Part shown: positions 48,665 to 59,950 of the stretch, piece after piece
Position numbering within the stretch: the stretch's first letter is position 1
Layout of the letters: the number at the start of each line of letters is the position of its first letter
From: Balanoglossus misakiensis
Lineage: Eukaryota; Hemichordata
Assembly (NCBI GenBank): GCA_040954595.2
Contig: CM082577.2
Span: forward strand, 3,596,001 to 3,660,000
Length of the DNA stretch: 64,000 nt
Direction of reading: 5' to 3'
Translations under genes and position numbers: made by a program
Notes under the pieces: generated by a model
Databases searched by the model: none
What the model saw: the letters and a program-made list of their open reading frames with translations, nothing else
Told to the model about the DNA's origin: nothing

Positions 48665-49159
48665 TGCGAAAATGGTACATAGTTGTACATTTTATTTCTG
48701 TGTTTGTGGCAGACAAATCTGTCAAGCCTCAACATGTCTCAGTGTCTTATGTGGTGTAAAATTAAATTTTAATGTAGTGATGTACATGTACTGTATCGAT
48801 ATTTTTTTTTTACAATTCAAGAATATCATTCAACTTTGAAGTTCTGGTTCCCAGCCTAAATGGGATCTGAAATGTTAACCTGTCTACTGATTTGTGAAAA
48901 ACCTTTGTACGGTTTGTAAACATTTCGACCACGATTTTGTAGGCAAGTAGCACATTAACGGGAATAAAACTGGTTTTACTTTTAATACCACAAAGGCAAG
49001 TCGCCACTTTGCCATGTAGCCCGCCCTCACGAGCCGATAGTAACTGCTCAGTGTATAAACAATGTGTATGTTTATTCGGTAAGTTATTATCCCAAGAACA
49101 GACAGACGTGCAGACGATACCACGCAACGGCTGCAGACGACGACCGTGGGCAATAAGGA
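48665..49159. other. Intergenic spacer between SGSH copies 2 and 3
   Basis: 3' UTR of copy 2 (possible ATTAAA near 48761) and 5' flank of copy 3. No supported gene; the minus-strand frames here lack splice context. Confidence 0.6.
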
Positions 49160-52100
49160 ATGGCTCTCAAATTTGTCAGTGCGGTTCTTTTACTGTTTAT
49201 TACGCTCCATGTCGGCTTTGGACATGCATCGGACAAGAGAAATGTACTGATCATACTAGGTAAAATTTATCTTTTCATAATTTAGATTTTCATAAATATG
49301 CCATAGATATCCCAGGTGTGGGTATAATACCAGAGAAGATATTGTTGCCTGTGTATTGGGGTTGTTTATAAACTGTGAAAACACTGGGTTTTTTTTCATA
49401 ATATAATACTATACAATCTATCGGACAATTTGCGACACTGCTTTTTTTAGCCTATTTCAACAATTTTTTTGCAATATATAGGATTCTTACATTACATATT
49501 CCCAACTGCTTAAAACGCAATTTAACTGTTTTACTATTTCTTTGCTGTTGCACAATCACTGTACTGCCAGTGCGTACCCAACAAGCTGGTGCAGTAATAA
49601 TCCATGTCAAAATAGAAATTACGACAACATTGAATTGTCTTTATTTATATTTCTCGCCTTCAACAAATGGCTGAGCAGCAATATCGCTGACTTTCATGGT
49701 CGTTGCCATGGAAGCATGCGATTTCAACGCAGTCGGTAATTTTTGTTTTCGGTGGTACCCCGGTGTTCTTAGGATACCCATATTCAACTGTAAGGTGTTA
49801 CCCTGTTTTTTTATGACAATTTGGACACGGACGTATGTCATTTGACAGTCTCTACTCACGGTGCAACTCTTGCATCAGTGCTGCACTGATGTAACAAGCG
49901 GTTTTGTCGTTTGTTGCAGCTTGGACGGCAAAACCAGAACCAACACAAGGCAAAACCTCGAGCTATATATACTGAAGCAAGGTACCCTCGTAACCTTGTT
50001 GGGTTCACACTGGAGTCTACGCAACTACATTGTTTGAGAGCGGCCTTCGCAGCAATAAATTTATTCCAAGCCTTTTTTGAAGCGCACAATGGGGTGGTGG
50101 CATGACGGCTAAGTCATACGACTGTCACGAGAATCAGTTTGATCATGTGAAACCATTCTCCTGAGTCCATTCCCCAAAGAAAGGCGTTTGATGAACTCAC
50201 TTGTATGACAGCAGTTCACGACCCTTCATATCGAACAACAACATGGCAAACACACAAAGTTCGGTTCGTGTACCCAAGTCAAACGCAACAAAGCAGCCAT
50301 AAACCAAGGTCCCGGCGTAAACCAACCTACCGTCTGCAATACATTCAATTTTGACACTCCAGCACGGAGTAAACTATTATATGGTTAAAGTCTTGATCTT
50401 ACTGTGGAGGTCCCAGTGATATCATTAATAGCCAGGATCAAATTGATCACATTTATTCTGGCAGATTGACAATCTAATGATTAAGTTAATATTTATTTGA
50501 CCTCTGGTTAAGTTCGTGACAAGTACTTGGTTGTTTAAAATATTTATGGGGTGGCCCCGACATTTATGACATTTATTACTGTCGACGCATAAAGTTTAGA
50601 CGTTTAACACAGCTTTGCCGATTTTTTTTAAATTTACAGCCGACGACTATGGCTTTGAGAGTCAAGTCTACAACAACTCGGTGTGCAAGACACCAAACAT
50701 CGACAATCTGGCCAAACAGAGCGTCATCTTCAAATATGGCTACACCGCCGTCAGCAGCTGTTCACCGAGTCGGTCGTCCATCCTGACTGGACTCCCGCAA
50801 CACCAGAACGGAATCTACGGACTTGCAGGTGGAATCCATCACTTCCACGCTTTTGATGACGTCAAGAGTCTACCGTTAATACTCAAAGATAACAACATCA
50901 GGACAGGCAAGTTTTTGTGGCCGGAAAAATAATACAGGCTACACTGCGGTTTGTTTGTAAAGATGGCTATTTTCATGAAAGACATACTTTGTGCCCAGAT
51001 AGGTTTTGTAATCTAATAGTACTCCAATGGATAAATTTACAATATCCCCTACCTTTTATGTTGTTTCTCAAGTTCTTCTCTTTTTCTTCCCCAACCTCTT
51101 CCTTTCAAACTTGCATATCATTTTTCCGATTCTCTTCGGTGCAGGCTTGATTGGTAAAAAACACGTGCAGCCAGACACAGTGTTCAAATTCGACTACGAG
51201 CAAACCGAAGAGAACAACCAGATGTACCAAGTTGCTCGCAACATCACGCACATGAAAACCCTCGTCAACGAGTTCCTGCGCGCAAATGACTCCAGGTGTG
51301 TCTATTTGCATATACATGTATGTGAATATATTTGCATAGCTTGTGTCCGACATTCAGAACAAGAGCTCACCGACGAACCAGAAAACCACCTGTTGATTGG
51401 TTGAACAAGCGAATGAACAACTGTTCATAAAAAGTTGATCGCAAATGACTTATACAGGCGGACATATATAACTTGGGTCAACAGATAATGACGATGAATT
51501 TCATACACGAATCTAACCATTTCATGTCACTTTTACCCCCGAACTAGACCCTTCTTGCTGTACATTGGCTTCAACGACCCCCACCGCTGCACTGCAGATG
51601 CAGAACGTGGCGCATTCTGTGAGATGTTCGGCAATGGTCAGCCAGGCAAAGGCATCATCAAAGACTGGAAACCGGTCTACTACAAACCCGAGGAGGTGGT
51701 TGTTCCCTACTTCATTCAAGACACTCCGGCTGCTAGAGCAGACATTGCCAAACAATACACCACCATCAGCAGAATGGACCAGGGTGAGTCATTTCATTTT
51801 ACATCGACCAAAACTGCATTTCATTTTGTATTGACCAAAACTACAGTGACACAAATTTATTTGTGTGTTCTTGAAATATTTTCGAAGTGGAAACAGCCTC
51901 GTTGAGAGTTTAATTACATATAACCTTTCTCCGAAATTTACGCACCAACGCCCTATCCACGCTGGTTATTCAACAGCGCCTCCATAGTCCAAATGCCACA
52001 AGACATTTGTTTTATCCATCAGTGCGGATGCGCTGCCACTTTATGGGTCGGTTTAATAACTATCACATTTTGCGCAATCTGGATTGTTTGAGATGTCAGC

Positions 52101-52949
52101 TTATTCAAGAAAATTCATTTTTCAAAATGTGAATTGAATACAGGCATCAGTCTACTTTCATAATTTTTTTCCACAGGCATTGGCATATTCATGAAAGAGC
52201 TAGCAGATGCCGGATTTGCAGACAACACTTTGGTGATCTTCACCTCAGATAATGGCATTCCCTTCCCCAATGCAAAAACCACACTGTATGAGAAAGGTAT
52301 GGGCGAACCTTTCTTGGTGTCGTCACCGCTGCACAAACAAAGATGGGGTCAAGAAAGCAACGACATGGCCAGCACACTGGACATTGTGCCAACGGTCTTG
52401 GACTGGTACAATGTAGAATACCCGAAGTATAAACTATTTGGGAACGACGTTAAACTGACAGGGAAATCATTGCTTCCATCTTTACAAAAAGAGCAAGGTT
52501 GGGACACGGTCCATGCAAGCCACGACTTCCACGAAGTGACCATGGCGTATCCAATGCGTGTGGTCCGTCATAAAAACTACCGCCTGATCCACAATCTCAA
52601 CCATGGCATACCGTACCCCGTTGCAGCCGACATTGGCATGTCGGACACGATGCAAGACCTGATCAATCGCACTCTGGCGCACCAACCGACACATTGGTTC
52701 AAAACGCTGCACCAGTATTACTACAGAGATGAATACGAGATGTTCGACATCGTCAAAGATCCCACAGAGCTGAACAATCTTGCCAAAGATCCCAAGTATT
52801 CCGATTTATATGAGGAGCTGAAGAAGGAACTCTCAAACTGGCAGTGGCAGACAGCAGATCCTTGGAGATGTTACCCAGACGGCATTCTGCGTGATATGGG
52901 AGATTTTTCAGGAAACCCATTATGCTTATCAGTCGCAAATAAACCATAG
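49160..52949 (+). CDS. SGSH: SGSH-like sulfatase, copy 3
   Basis: Exons 49160-49259, 50640-50906, 51145-51295, 51548-51783, 52177-52949; 1527 nt, 508 residues. Signal peptide [21 protein letters not shown], then ADDYGFE, CSPSR (Cys about 74), [18 protein letters not shown] and [15 protein letters not shown]. It shares the Arg-to-Lys change of copy 2, so the two descend from one derived ancestor. The intron after exon 2 begins GCAAGT: a GC-AG intron, where copies 1 and 2 have GT. The loop after QHQNG reads [11 protein letters not shown], versus [11 protein letters not shown] in copy 2 and [11 protein letters not shown] in copy 1. AATAAA at 52980. Confidence 0.95.
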
Positions 52950-53758
52950 AACTTCATCAACATCAGTCTTGCACACACAAATAAAGTCTTAGCTAAAAAC
53001 CGATGTGGTGAATATTTGTTGTATGTCATAGCCCCTATGTGTAGATCTTGGTGACAATGTTTCTGGTTGAAAGGAATTTCAACCCTATCAAACAAGAAAC
53101 AAATATCCCCAAGATTGAAGGGCCAGATGTTTGTCAGCTATGGTGTAACTGGTATACAAATAAGACAATTTAATAGCTTAATAAATGATTTTACTTATTA
53201 TGTACAAATAGTTTCAGACTCATTTTCCACAGTGTCAAGGTGAAAAGGTAATCCACAGTGAGAAAACACTGGTGATAAAAATCCACTTTACATGCGATGA
53301 CTAAAATCTACATATTCATGAATACTGGTAAGTACAAGATTGATAAATTTTAAAATAAGCACCATTAAAGGCACCATTGGGTGAAAAAGGTATGAAACCA
53401 ACCATTTACATTTTAAATACAATTTCAAGTCACTATAAATACACCAGTAAAAGAAATATTACAAAAAAATATACACAAAATAAGCAGCCTATAATTAACA
53501 TCTTGTGAGAAGGAAATATTTCAGTTCATATTTTGATTTCTTTTGTGATAAATATTCAGAAAATCTTGACAGTGAAACTACGAGAAATGCATTGTCATGA
53601 TTAGCAATCAAGTGTTACTATGCTTTGTGTGCATGAAGTGGTGAGGCACAAATCTGGAAATGTGGAAGGCTTGCAAAAGTAAAATGTTGATGTACAAATT
53701 ACAGACAGGAGGATAATTTACTGTAAGAACCTATTGATTATTCCATGCTGGGACAATC
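52950..53758. other. Convergent 3' region between SGSH copy 3 and LRRC45
   Basis: Holds the SGSH copy 3 poly(A) signal (AATAAA at 52980-52985) and the 3' UTR of LRRC45 on the minus strand. No other feature recognised. Confidence 0.6.
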
Positions 53759-56700
53759 TCACGCTTTATACGGCGAGGCTGCGGGCGACATTGAAGTTCT
53801 GGAGCTGCTGACGTAACTCATGATGGCCGACTGCAACATATTGACGCGCTGGGCCTCCTCGTCCTTGATTCTTGCAATCTCGGAATCCTTCATGCGTGCC
53901 CTCTCATGCACGGCTGCCAGCTCCGCCTCCCTGGCAGACAGCGTCTCCCTGTGATACTTGGACTGTTCCGTCATCTGCTTCTCCAGACGGGAACACTTCT
54001 CCCGGAGCTCGTCCACCTCCTGGATGTCGGACTCCATCCGGGCGATCTGCTTCTGGAAGCTCAGCTTGGTCTTGGCCACCTCGGCCATCGTTTCGTTGCT
54101 CTTGCATGACAGTTCCTGAGAAAATAAAGAAGGGAAGATATTTTTGCTACAGCATGCACTGTCTATGTTATATGCAAAAAACACCTCCAAAGATGTTTCA
54201 CAAACCTGATTCAAGTCTTCAATCTTTCTCTTCAGAGACTCCCCTTCCAGGGTGGCATTGCTGAATTTGGATTGAAGTTCTGCTATGGTTTGATTTTGCT
54301 GGGAGGAATGCTGTTGGATGTCGTCCTTGGCATTCTGTAGCATTCGGATCTTGTCTTCCAAGTGTTTGCTCCTTTGTTGCTGTGTGTACAATAAATGAAA
54401 CAACAGTGGTCAGTAATGTGATGCTTTACTCCACCACTGTATAACACCACTGTACATACATTTAACTGAATGACTGTACAATTAGCAATGGCGTAAGAAG
54501 TCATTGCCTTGCATTCACCAATATCACTAACTCAGTAAGCATTTATTTGCTGACCAATACTCAAAATGGCTTGTGGCTAAAAAACTTCAATATTACAATG
54601 AAGAAGACCACTGATACACATCATACAGTGCTCAACTTGTCAACTGAGGCTGAATAGTGACAGTTGGACTACCGGTACTCAGCCAAATATAGAAAACTGC
54701 AAAGTATAATATTGTGATCATAACATGAACAAACCTCTTCTTCCTTAATCCTCTGCTTGGCTTGCAGCAAATTCTCCTCGTGTGCCATTCTTTCTGACAT
54801 TTGCTGTGCTTTGATTCGACTCAGTTCCTCTTCAAGTGTCAGTCTGTGGTGTTCCAGTTTCTGAATCCTGTCCTTCAGAGCTTTCTCGGTGTCGTCGGAA
54901 TCGTCTTTCATCCTCTCCAGATCTTTCTCGTGTTTCAGCTGCAGCTCTCTCTGCGTTTCCTTCATCTTCTGTTTTTCATGATTGAGTTTTTCTGAAAAAG
55001 TGTGATGGGTAAAGTATGGACTGTGTGGATTCCATGGCAGATGTGACCCCACCATCCCCATTTCCCACACAGTGGGTACCACGCTAGAATTTGCCAGAAA
55101 TTCTGTTTCCACCGTGACCCAATAGGAAGTCATGTCAGAAAGGACTGAAATCATACCTTCTGCCTGAGTTGCTTTTACTTTCATTTCAGCGTTGATTTCA
55201 GTGAGATCTTCCTTCAATTCATAAATCTGATCTTTCTGCTGCTGGCATCTTCTCTCCAACTCGTCCACTTTTGTTTCTAATTTCATATTCTTCTCCTGCA
55301 CTTCAGCCAGCTCTTTCAAATACTTCCCTTCAACAGAAAACCTCTCCTGATGGAAAAAGGGTAAAATGGGGAAAAAGTATGAAACATTGTACTGGTAATT
55401 ACAGCCTCAATAGTCAGAAGGAAAAAAGCCCACATGAAATATTGGTTAGAATACAGAGTTAACCTCTGACCTCTGTACAGACTCGAGAGTGAATGGGCAG
55501 AGATCTGTCACATTTTCTCATTGAAAGAGCAGTCTAGTATTTCAAGCCTTTAAGCATCAGCATTTCAGATATTGTACCCTTCACGTCAGCTTGCATAGCA
55601 AAGCCCTAGTGATAGAGATTTCTCACACAATAAGTCCAACAAGATTAATTCTACATCTACTGTAACAGCTGTGTCCCTGCACCGTGACTGCATTACTGCT
55701 TGTTCCCAAAATCCCACACAGAAAAGACACCCAGTCTACCATGTTTTCACTGATTCACTAAAAAAACACATTGGCAAACACTCTCAACAAACGTAGTTTT
55801 GTAGAATAGCTGTATCAACTGTTGACTCCCTTCTTTGGCAAAAGCAAACCTGTTTGATCAGATGATCTCAAAGACTTCTGGTCTGCAGGCATTTTTAAAT
55901 AACTGTTTCTATGGATTGGAAAGCTTGTTCAGTACACAAAGTGACTCTTTATCAAGGGTTCAGTTCCACCACTGCAAGATTTTATTTCCATTCTTTTTGT
56001 TTTGTTTCATATGATTATGTGGTACATATATGACAAAAGAAAGGTTGAATGGATCATTTTTTAATAATTCCATGTCAAGCTGTGACAGTCTTAATCCAGA
56101 TTTGCCCTAAATTTTATTTTGTATGAATACTCATTAGCTCTGCATGTACAGTACTGAGGCTTTTTACGCACTTAACATTTTGCCCTTTTATTTTAATATT
56201 TTGCAATGGGTGCTGACATTGCTGATATACCGGTAATCTAAAAATTCAAACTAGTGTGGCTCTCACGTCTTTTTCCGTTTTCATTTCCTCTTGGTGCTTA
56301 GTCACCATGTCGGCATTTTCGTTTCTTGTCTTGTTTACCATTTCTCCCAAATCACTGACTTTCTGATTGGCCAGAGCAAGACTTGCTTCAGTCATGGATA
56401 ATCTGAAGATAGAAAGAGAGATCCGATAAATATTACTGGTACATCACAAAATTTGTGTACATTGCCAGTGAGGAATGTTTTGTGACAGCCTTATGTGTTA
56501 TTCTGACTGGCTATTTGACGAGAGGGTTTATTTGTTTGTTAACCTACTTAGATGCCAGTGACTTGAAGGCTGATTTTCTTTCCTCCAGTGCTTCTTGTAG
56601 CTGTCCTATTCTGTGGGCCGTGCTTCTGCTGGTTCTCGACAAGGCGTCTTGCTGATGATCTAGTCTGTCCATCAACTCTGACATCTACACAAACCAAAAT

Positions 56701-58308
56701 GACAACATTCATTGTTTCATGTATCATAAACCACTACAGTTTAAAAGAGTAACAGGTTTTATATAATACCACAGCATAGCGCAGCAGGGGAAATCACAAT
56801 TCACAATAATGTACATGTAGAATTTGGCCACAGAAAACAACAAATCCATTTTACCTGATGTCTTTTCTCGGTTTTCAGTTGCCTGATTTCCCTGCCGAGC
56901 ACCTCTTGCCTGGCCTTGTGTTCACTGGTCACTGCCTCTCTGTCCTCATTATTGGCTATTGCGACCTCTACAGCTTTGACAATATCCTGCGGTACATTAT
57001 TGCCAGTCAGATCCATTCTTGTCAATGTTTTATTTTGTTGCATAGCTGTGAGTAAGGCACGTCCACCGAGTAGACCCACATTATTCCACCTCAAATCTGA
57101 AATGGAAGAAAATCACATGATAAGGATATGGATAAAATGTGCTTCTGGTAATCTATATTGAATAGATATTTTTGGGGGTCTCTAACAATCTTCAGCATCT
57201 GCAGACACAGGGCTCACAGGGACCAGCACAGTTGTTGAGTCCATACCATAAACATAACCTTTATTTTTCAACCAATCTCCGTAATACAAAACACAAAAGA
57301 TTTCCATTTTCAGAGTACATTGCACTCAAAGATAATTTTATGATTAATGATGACCTACCGAGAATCTTAAGAGTGGTGTTCCTCTGCAGAGCCACGGCCA
57401 GCTCACCGGCAGAATCGTGGTTGATCTGGTTGTTTCTGAGATCTAACACTTCGAGTGTGTTATTAGCTGCCAGGCCCTCAGCAAAGGCTGCAAAGGAGTT
57501 CTCCCACATACCGAGTGAATTCCACTCAATCACTAAGCTGGGAAGACAAAAATCACAGGGAAGCTTTATGTGTATATGCGGTCAGAAACATGCACGACAC
57601 CAAAGTTTACCCAGAACTGTTGCTGTCTATATCTTTCAATAGCAAATTTCACTAAAATGCACATCAACTTTGACATGACTAGATGATAGACCCAGAGAGA
57701 GTCTTACCTACCTTTTTAAGGAATGGTTGTGTCTCAACATTTTGCCGATTGCCTCTGCTCCAGTACCACGTATATTATTCCCCTTCAAATCCAAGGTCTT
57801 AGCTGCCACGTTAGACGACATTCCGTATGCTATAAGCCTGATACCTATAAAAAGCAGACAATCAACTCAAGTTGAGTTCTATTGGAGTACATTTTTAACC
57901 ACATCAGGCACATATGGGGTACATATAAATTGAAATTAACTCAATGTATGTATTTTCTTATACCCAGAAGTGTGGTTGACAACTGAAAGGCAGGTGAGAT
58001 TAGCGGATGATGATCTAAAATAATTAGCTTATTAAAGGGATGTAAAACATAACAAGAGAGAATCCAATACCTTCATCGCCAATCATGCAATCTGATAAAT
58101 TCACTTCAACAAATAATCTATCAGCTGACAGGGCTTTGCCCAGCACAGCACATGTCTCTGTTGATAAGCTTGTGGTTGATAAGTCGAGGCGTGCTCTTGA
58201 AGATCCTGGACTGTGCCTTGAAGTTCGCAAAAGTTCCACCACAGATTCTTGTGGTTCTATGTGATTGTCCTTGCACAGGCGTAGATATGTAGCTTTGAAT
58301 TCATCCAT
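53759..58308 (-). CDS. LRRC45: Leucine-rich repeat-containing protein 45 (centrosomal linker protein)
   Basis: Exons in transcript order: 58308-58071, 57844-57712, 57537-57359, 57096-56855, 56684-56548, 56402-56267, 55346-55157, 54991-54735, 54379-54206, 54115-53759 (stop TGA). Total 2043 nt, 680 residues; human LRRC45 is about 670. The N-terminal third carries ribonuclease-inhibitor-type leucine-rich repeats ([61 protein letters not shown]). The remainder is a long coiled coil ending [20 protein letters not shown], closely matching the vertebrate C-terminus. Known role: a fibre component linking centrioles and needed for centrosome cohesion and ciliogenesis. Its acceptor-like CCTTTTAG before the ATG suggests a 5' non-coding exon near 59155. 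Convergent with SGSH copy 3. Confidence 0.96.
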
Positions 58309-59643
58309 GCTTTTTTTGAAGCTAGGCTAAAAGGAAAGAAGAAAAATCAAGAGCTGCTTTGATTGGGAATATTTCATGTTAATGAAACGAGAGTCACTAG
58401 AAACATCACGCAAAATATTCTATGATTTCTGAAACTATCCCTTCTGAAATGATGATTTTGATGATTTATCACAGGCAAACTTGACCTCATCAATACACAG
58501 TTTACCTCAATGCAAAATGGCCATCTATTTCAAATTCAGCCACTGTGATTAGTTCACAAGTGTGTGAAATAGCCACGTAGTCGGGCAGGGGGTCCATTCA
58601 ATCTCGGCCTTCAAATAATACACTTGGGATTCCAAAGGCTTTTTTGGATATGTGCCAATAATTTGGAGGGGTGCTTTATGGCAGCACCCATTGAGTCTAT
58701 GGTGGCATTTTCTATACTGCACCTGGCAGCTCCTTCAAACGTGTATACCACGGTCACTCCACCTTAATGGAGTGACCGTGTATAGACCTTGCATTTTAGC
58801 ATAATTTAACCTTCAAAATATTGGCAGTCTACATGATGCACTTTTCTCCAGAATTTGGGGGTTGTAACTTGTATGTATTCTTTGCTGGATCCGAAACCTG
58901 GTCTAGCCTAAAGCCACTCACTGCACTGTGGCTGTGCATGCAACTTCTTTTAGTTTTCTTATTTCTATTGAATAAAAGACAGTGAATGTACATAGTAACA
59001 CTCGACAGATTGGGCTACTTGTACTACACAGCACTATAAAGCTAACCATACCATGGTACATGTACACAATCAGTGATCACAACAAATGCAAGTTTTGACA
59101 AGATCCTAACGTACGCATACCGATGCAGGTGTGCAACGGAAAAGAATAACTCACCTTGTGTTGCTCTCGACCAATATTATTCGTCTTAAATTATTCAAAC
59201 CTTGACAGCAACTAGAAAATCTTCGAACCCGCGGCGATGCTGTAAAATCTATCAAGGTAAAATATTTTCATTCCCAACGAAGCGGACGCCATTCCATACT
59301 ACACTATTCAATATGCGCGCGCATATATCTTAAGTCTTATGAACAGCGCAGCCAGCGGTGGATAATGTAAAACCACTTAACTTTACCACCATCATCATCA
59401 TCATCATTGAGACTTGTATTCATTTTGACCAGTTCAAAGATATTCGATTTTATTCAATCCTGTAAGTTAAGTACCAATGTATGATAGGTTTTTTCGACCG
59501 AACCCTTTCTTTTTCGCATCTACAAGTATGACCAATGACCAAAGTGTGTTGAGAATTTATTAATGACCATCAACCGGGCCCGTAAACCCTTCATAAGTGA
59601 TACCATCCCCCAACTCCGGGCTCAAAGACTTACAAAAATGTTA
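58309..59643. other. 5' region of LRRC45 and 3' flank of the sulfotransferase
   Basis: Includes a probable non-coding first exon on the minus strand (from about 59290 to the donor AAG/GTGAG at 59155/59154) with CpG-rich sequence (CCGCGGCGATG, GCGCGCGC) typical of a promoter. There is a strong hairpin at 58749-58780 and a CATCAT repeat near 59390. TTTATT at 59556 is the minus-strand AATAAA for the upstream sulfotransferase gene. Confidence 0.5.
59155..59290 (-). other. LRRC45: Putative 5' non-coding exon of LRRC45
   Basis: Minus-strand donor AGCAACACAAG/GTGAGTT at 59155/59154, preceded by CpG-rich sequence. The intron would end at the CCTTTTAG just before the ATG exon. The transcription start is not defined. 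Confidence 0.4.
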
Positions 59644-59950
59644 TTACCCTCCCCCTCTCATCTTCCCAAACTTGTTCATTTGCTCTTCAAATATGCGAAC
59701 CCCTTCACTGTAGATTTCCAAGTCTTCACGGAGAGCTTCTCTAACCTCGGAGTCACTCATCAGTTCTGTTTTAAGTTTTTCTATGATAACATCTTTCGAA
59801 GATGCGCTGCTGTTCCCTTCAGCTCGATAAACTGCTTCATTTTTCACATCACCAGCACAAACTGAATGAAAGGGAAGATCGTAGACGTGTTCCAACAATT
59901 GCAATGTCTCGTCATATTTACTAGTCAAACCCACAACTGTGAATATTTTT
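59644..59950 (-). CDS. 3' half of a carbohydrate sulfotransferase, cut off by the foldback element
   Basis: Reads KIFTVVGLTSKYDETLQLL, a motif typical of the C-terminal part of membrane-bound 2-O-type and related carbohydrate sulfotransferases, and continues about 85 residues to TAA (59644-59646). The first 8 bases (59950-59943 on the minus strand, AAAAATAT) duplicate the end of the other half at 63438-63431. Frames on both sides match, so the two pieces were one exon before insertion. A poly(A) signal (minus AATAAA) follows at 59561-59556. In this haplotype the fragment lacks its own start. Confidence 0.8.

Noticed and set aside
41708-52949. Iduronate-2-sulfatase or arylsulfatase identity
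   Set aside because: [25 protein letters not shown] and the C-terminal DPWVCAP pattern fit SGSH specifically.
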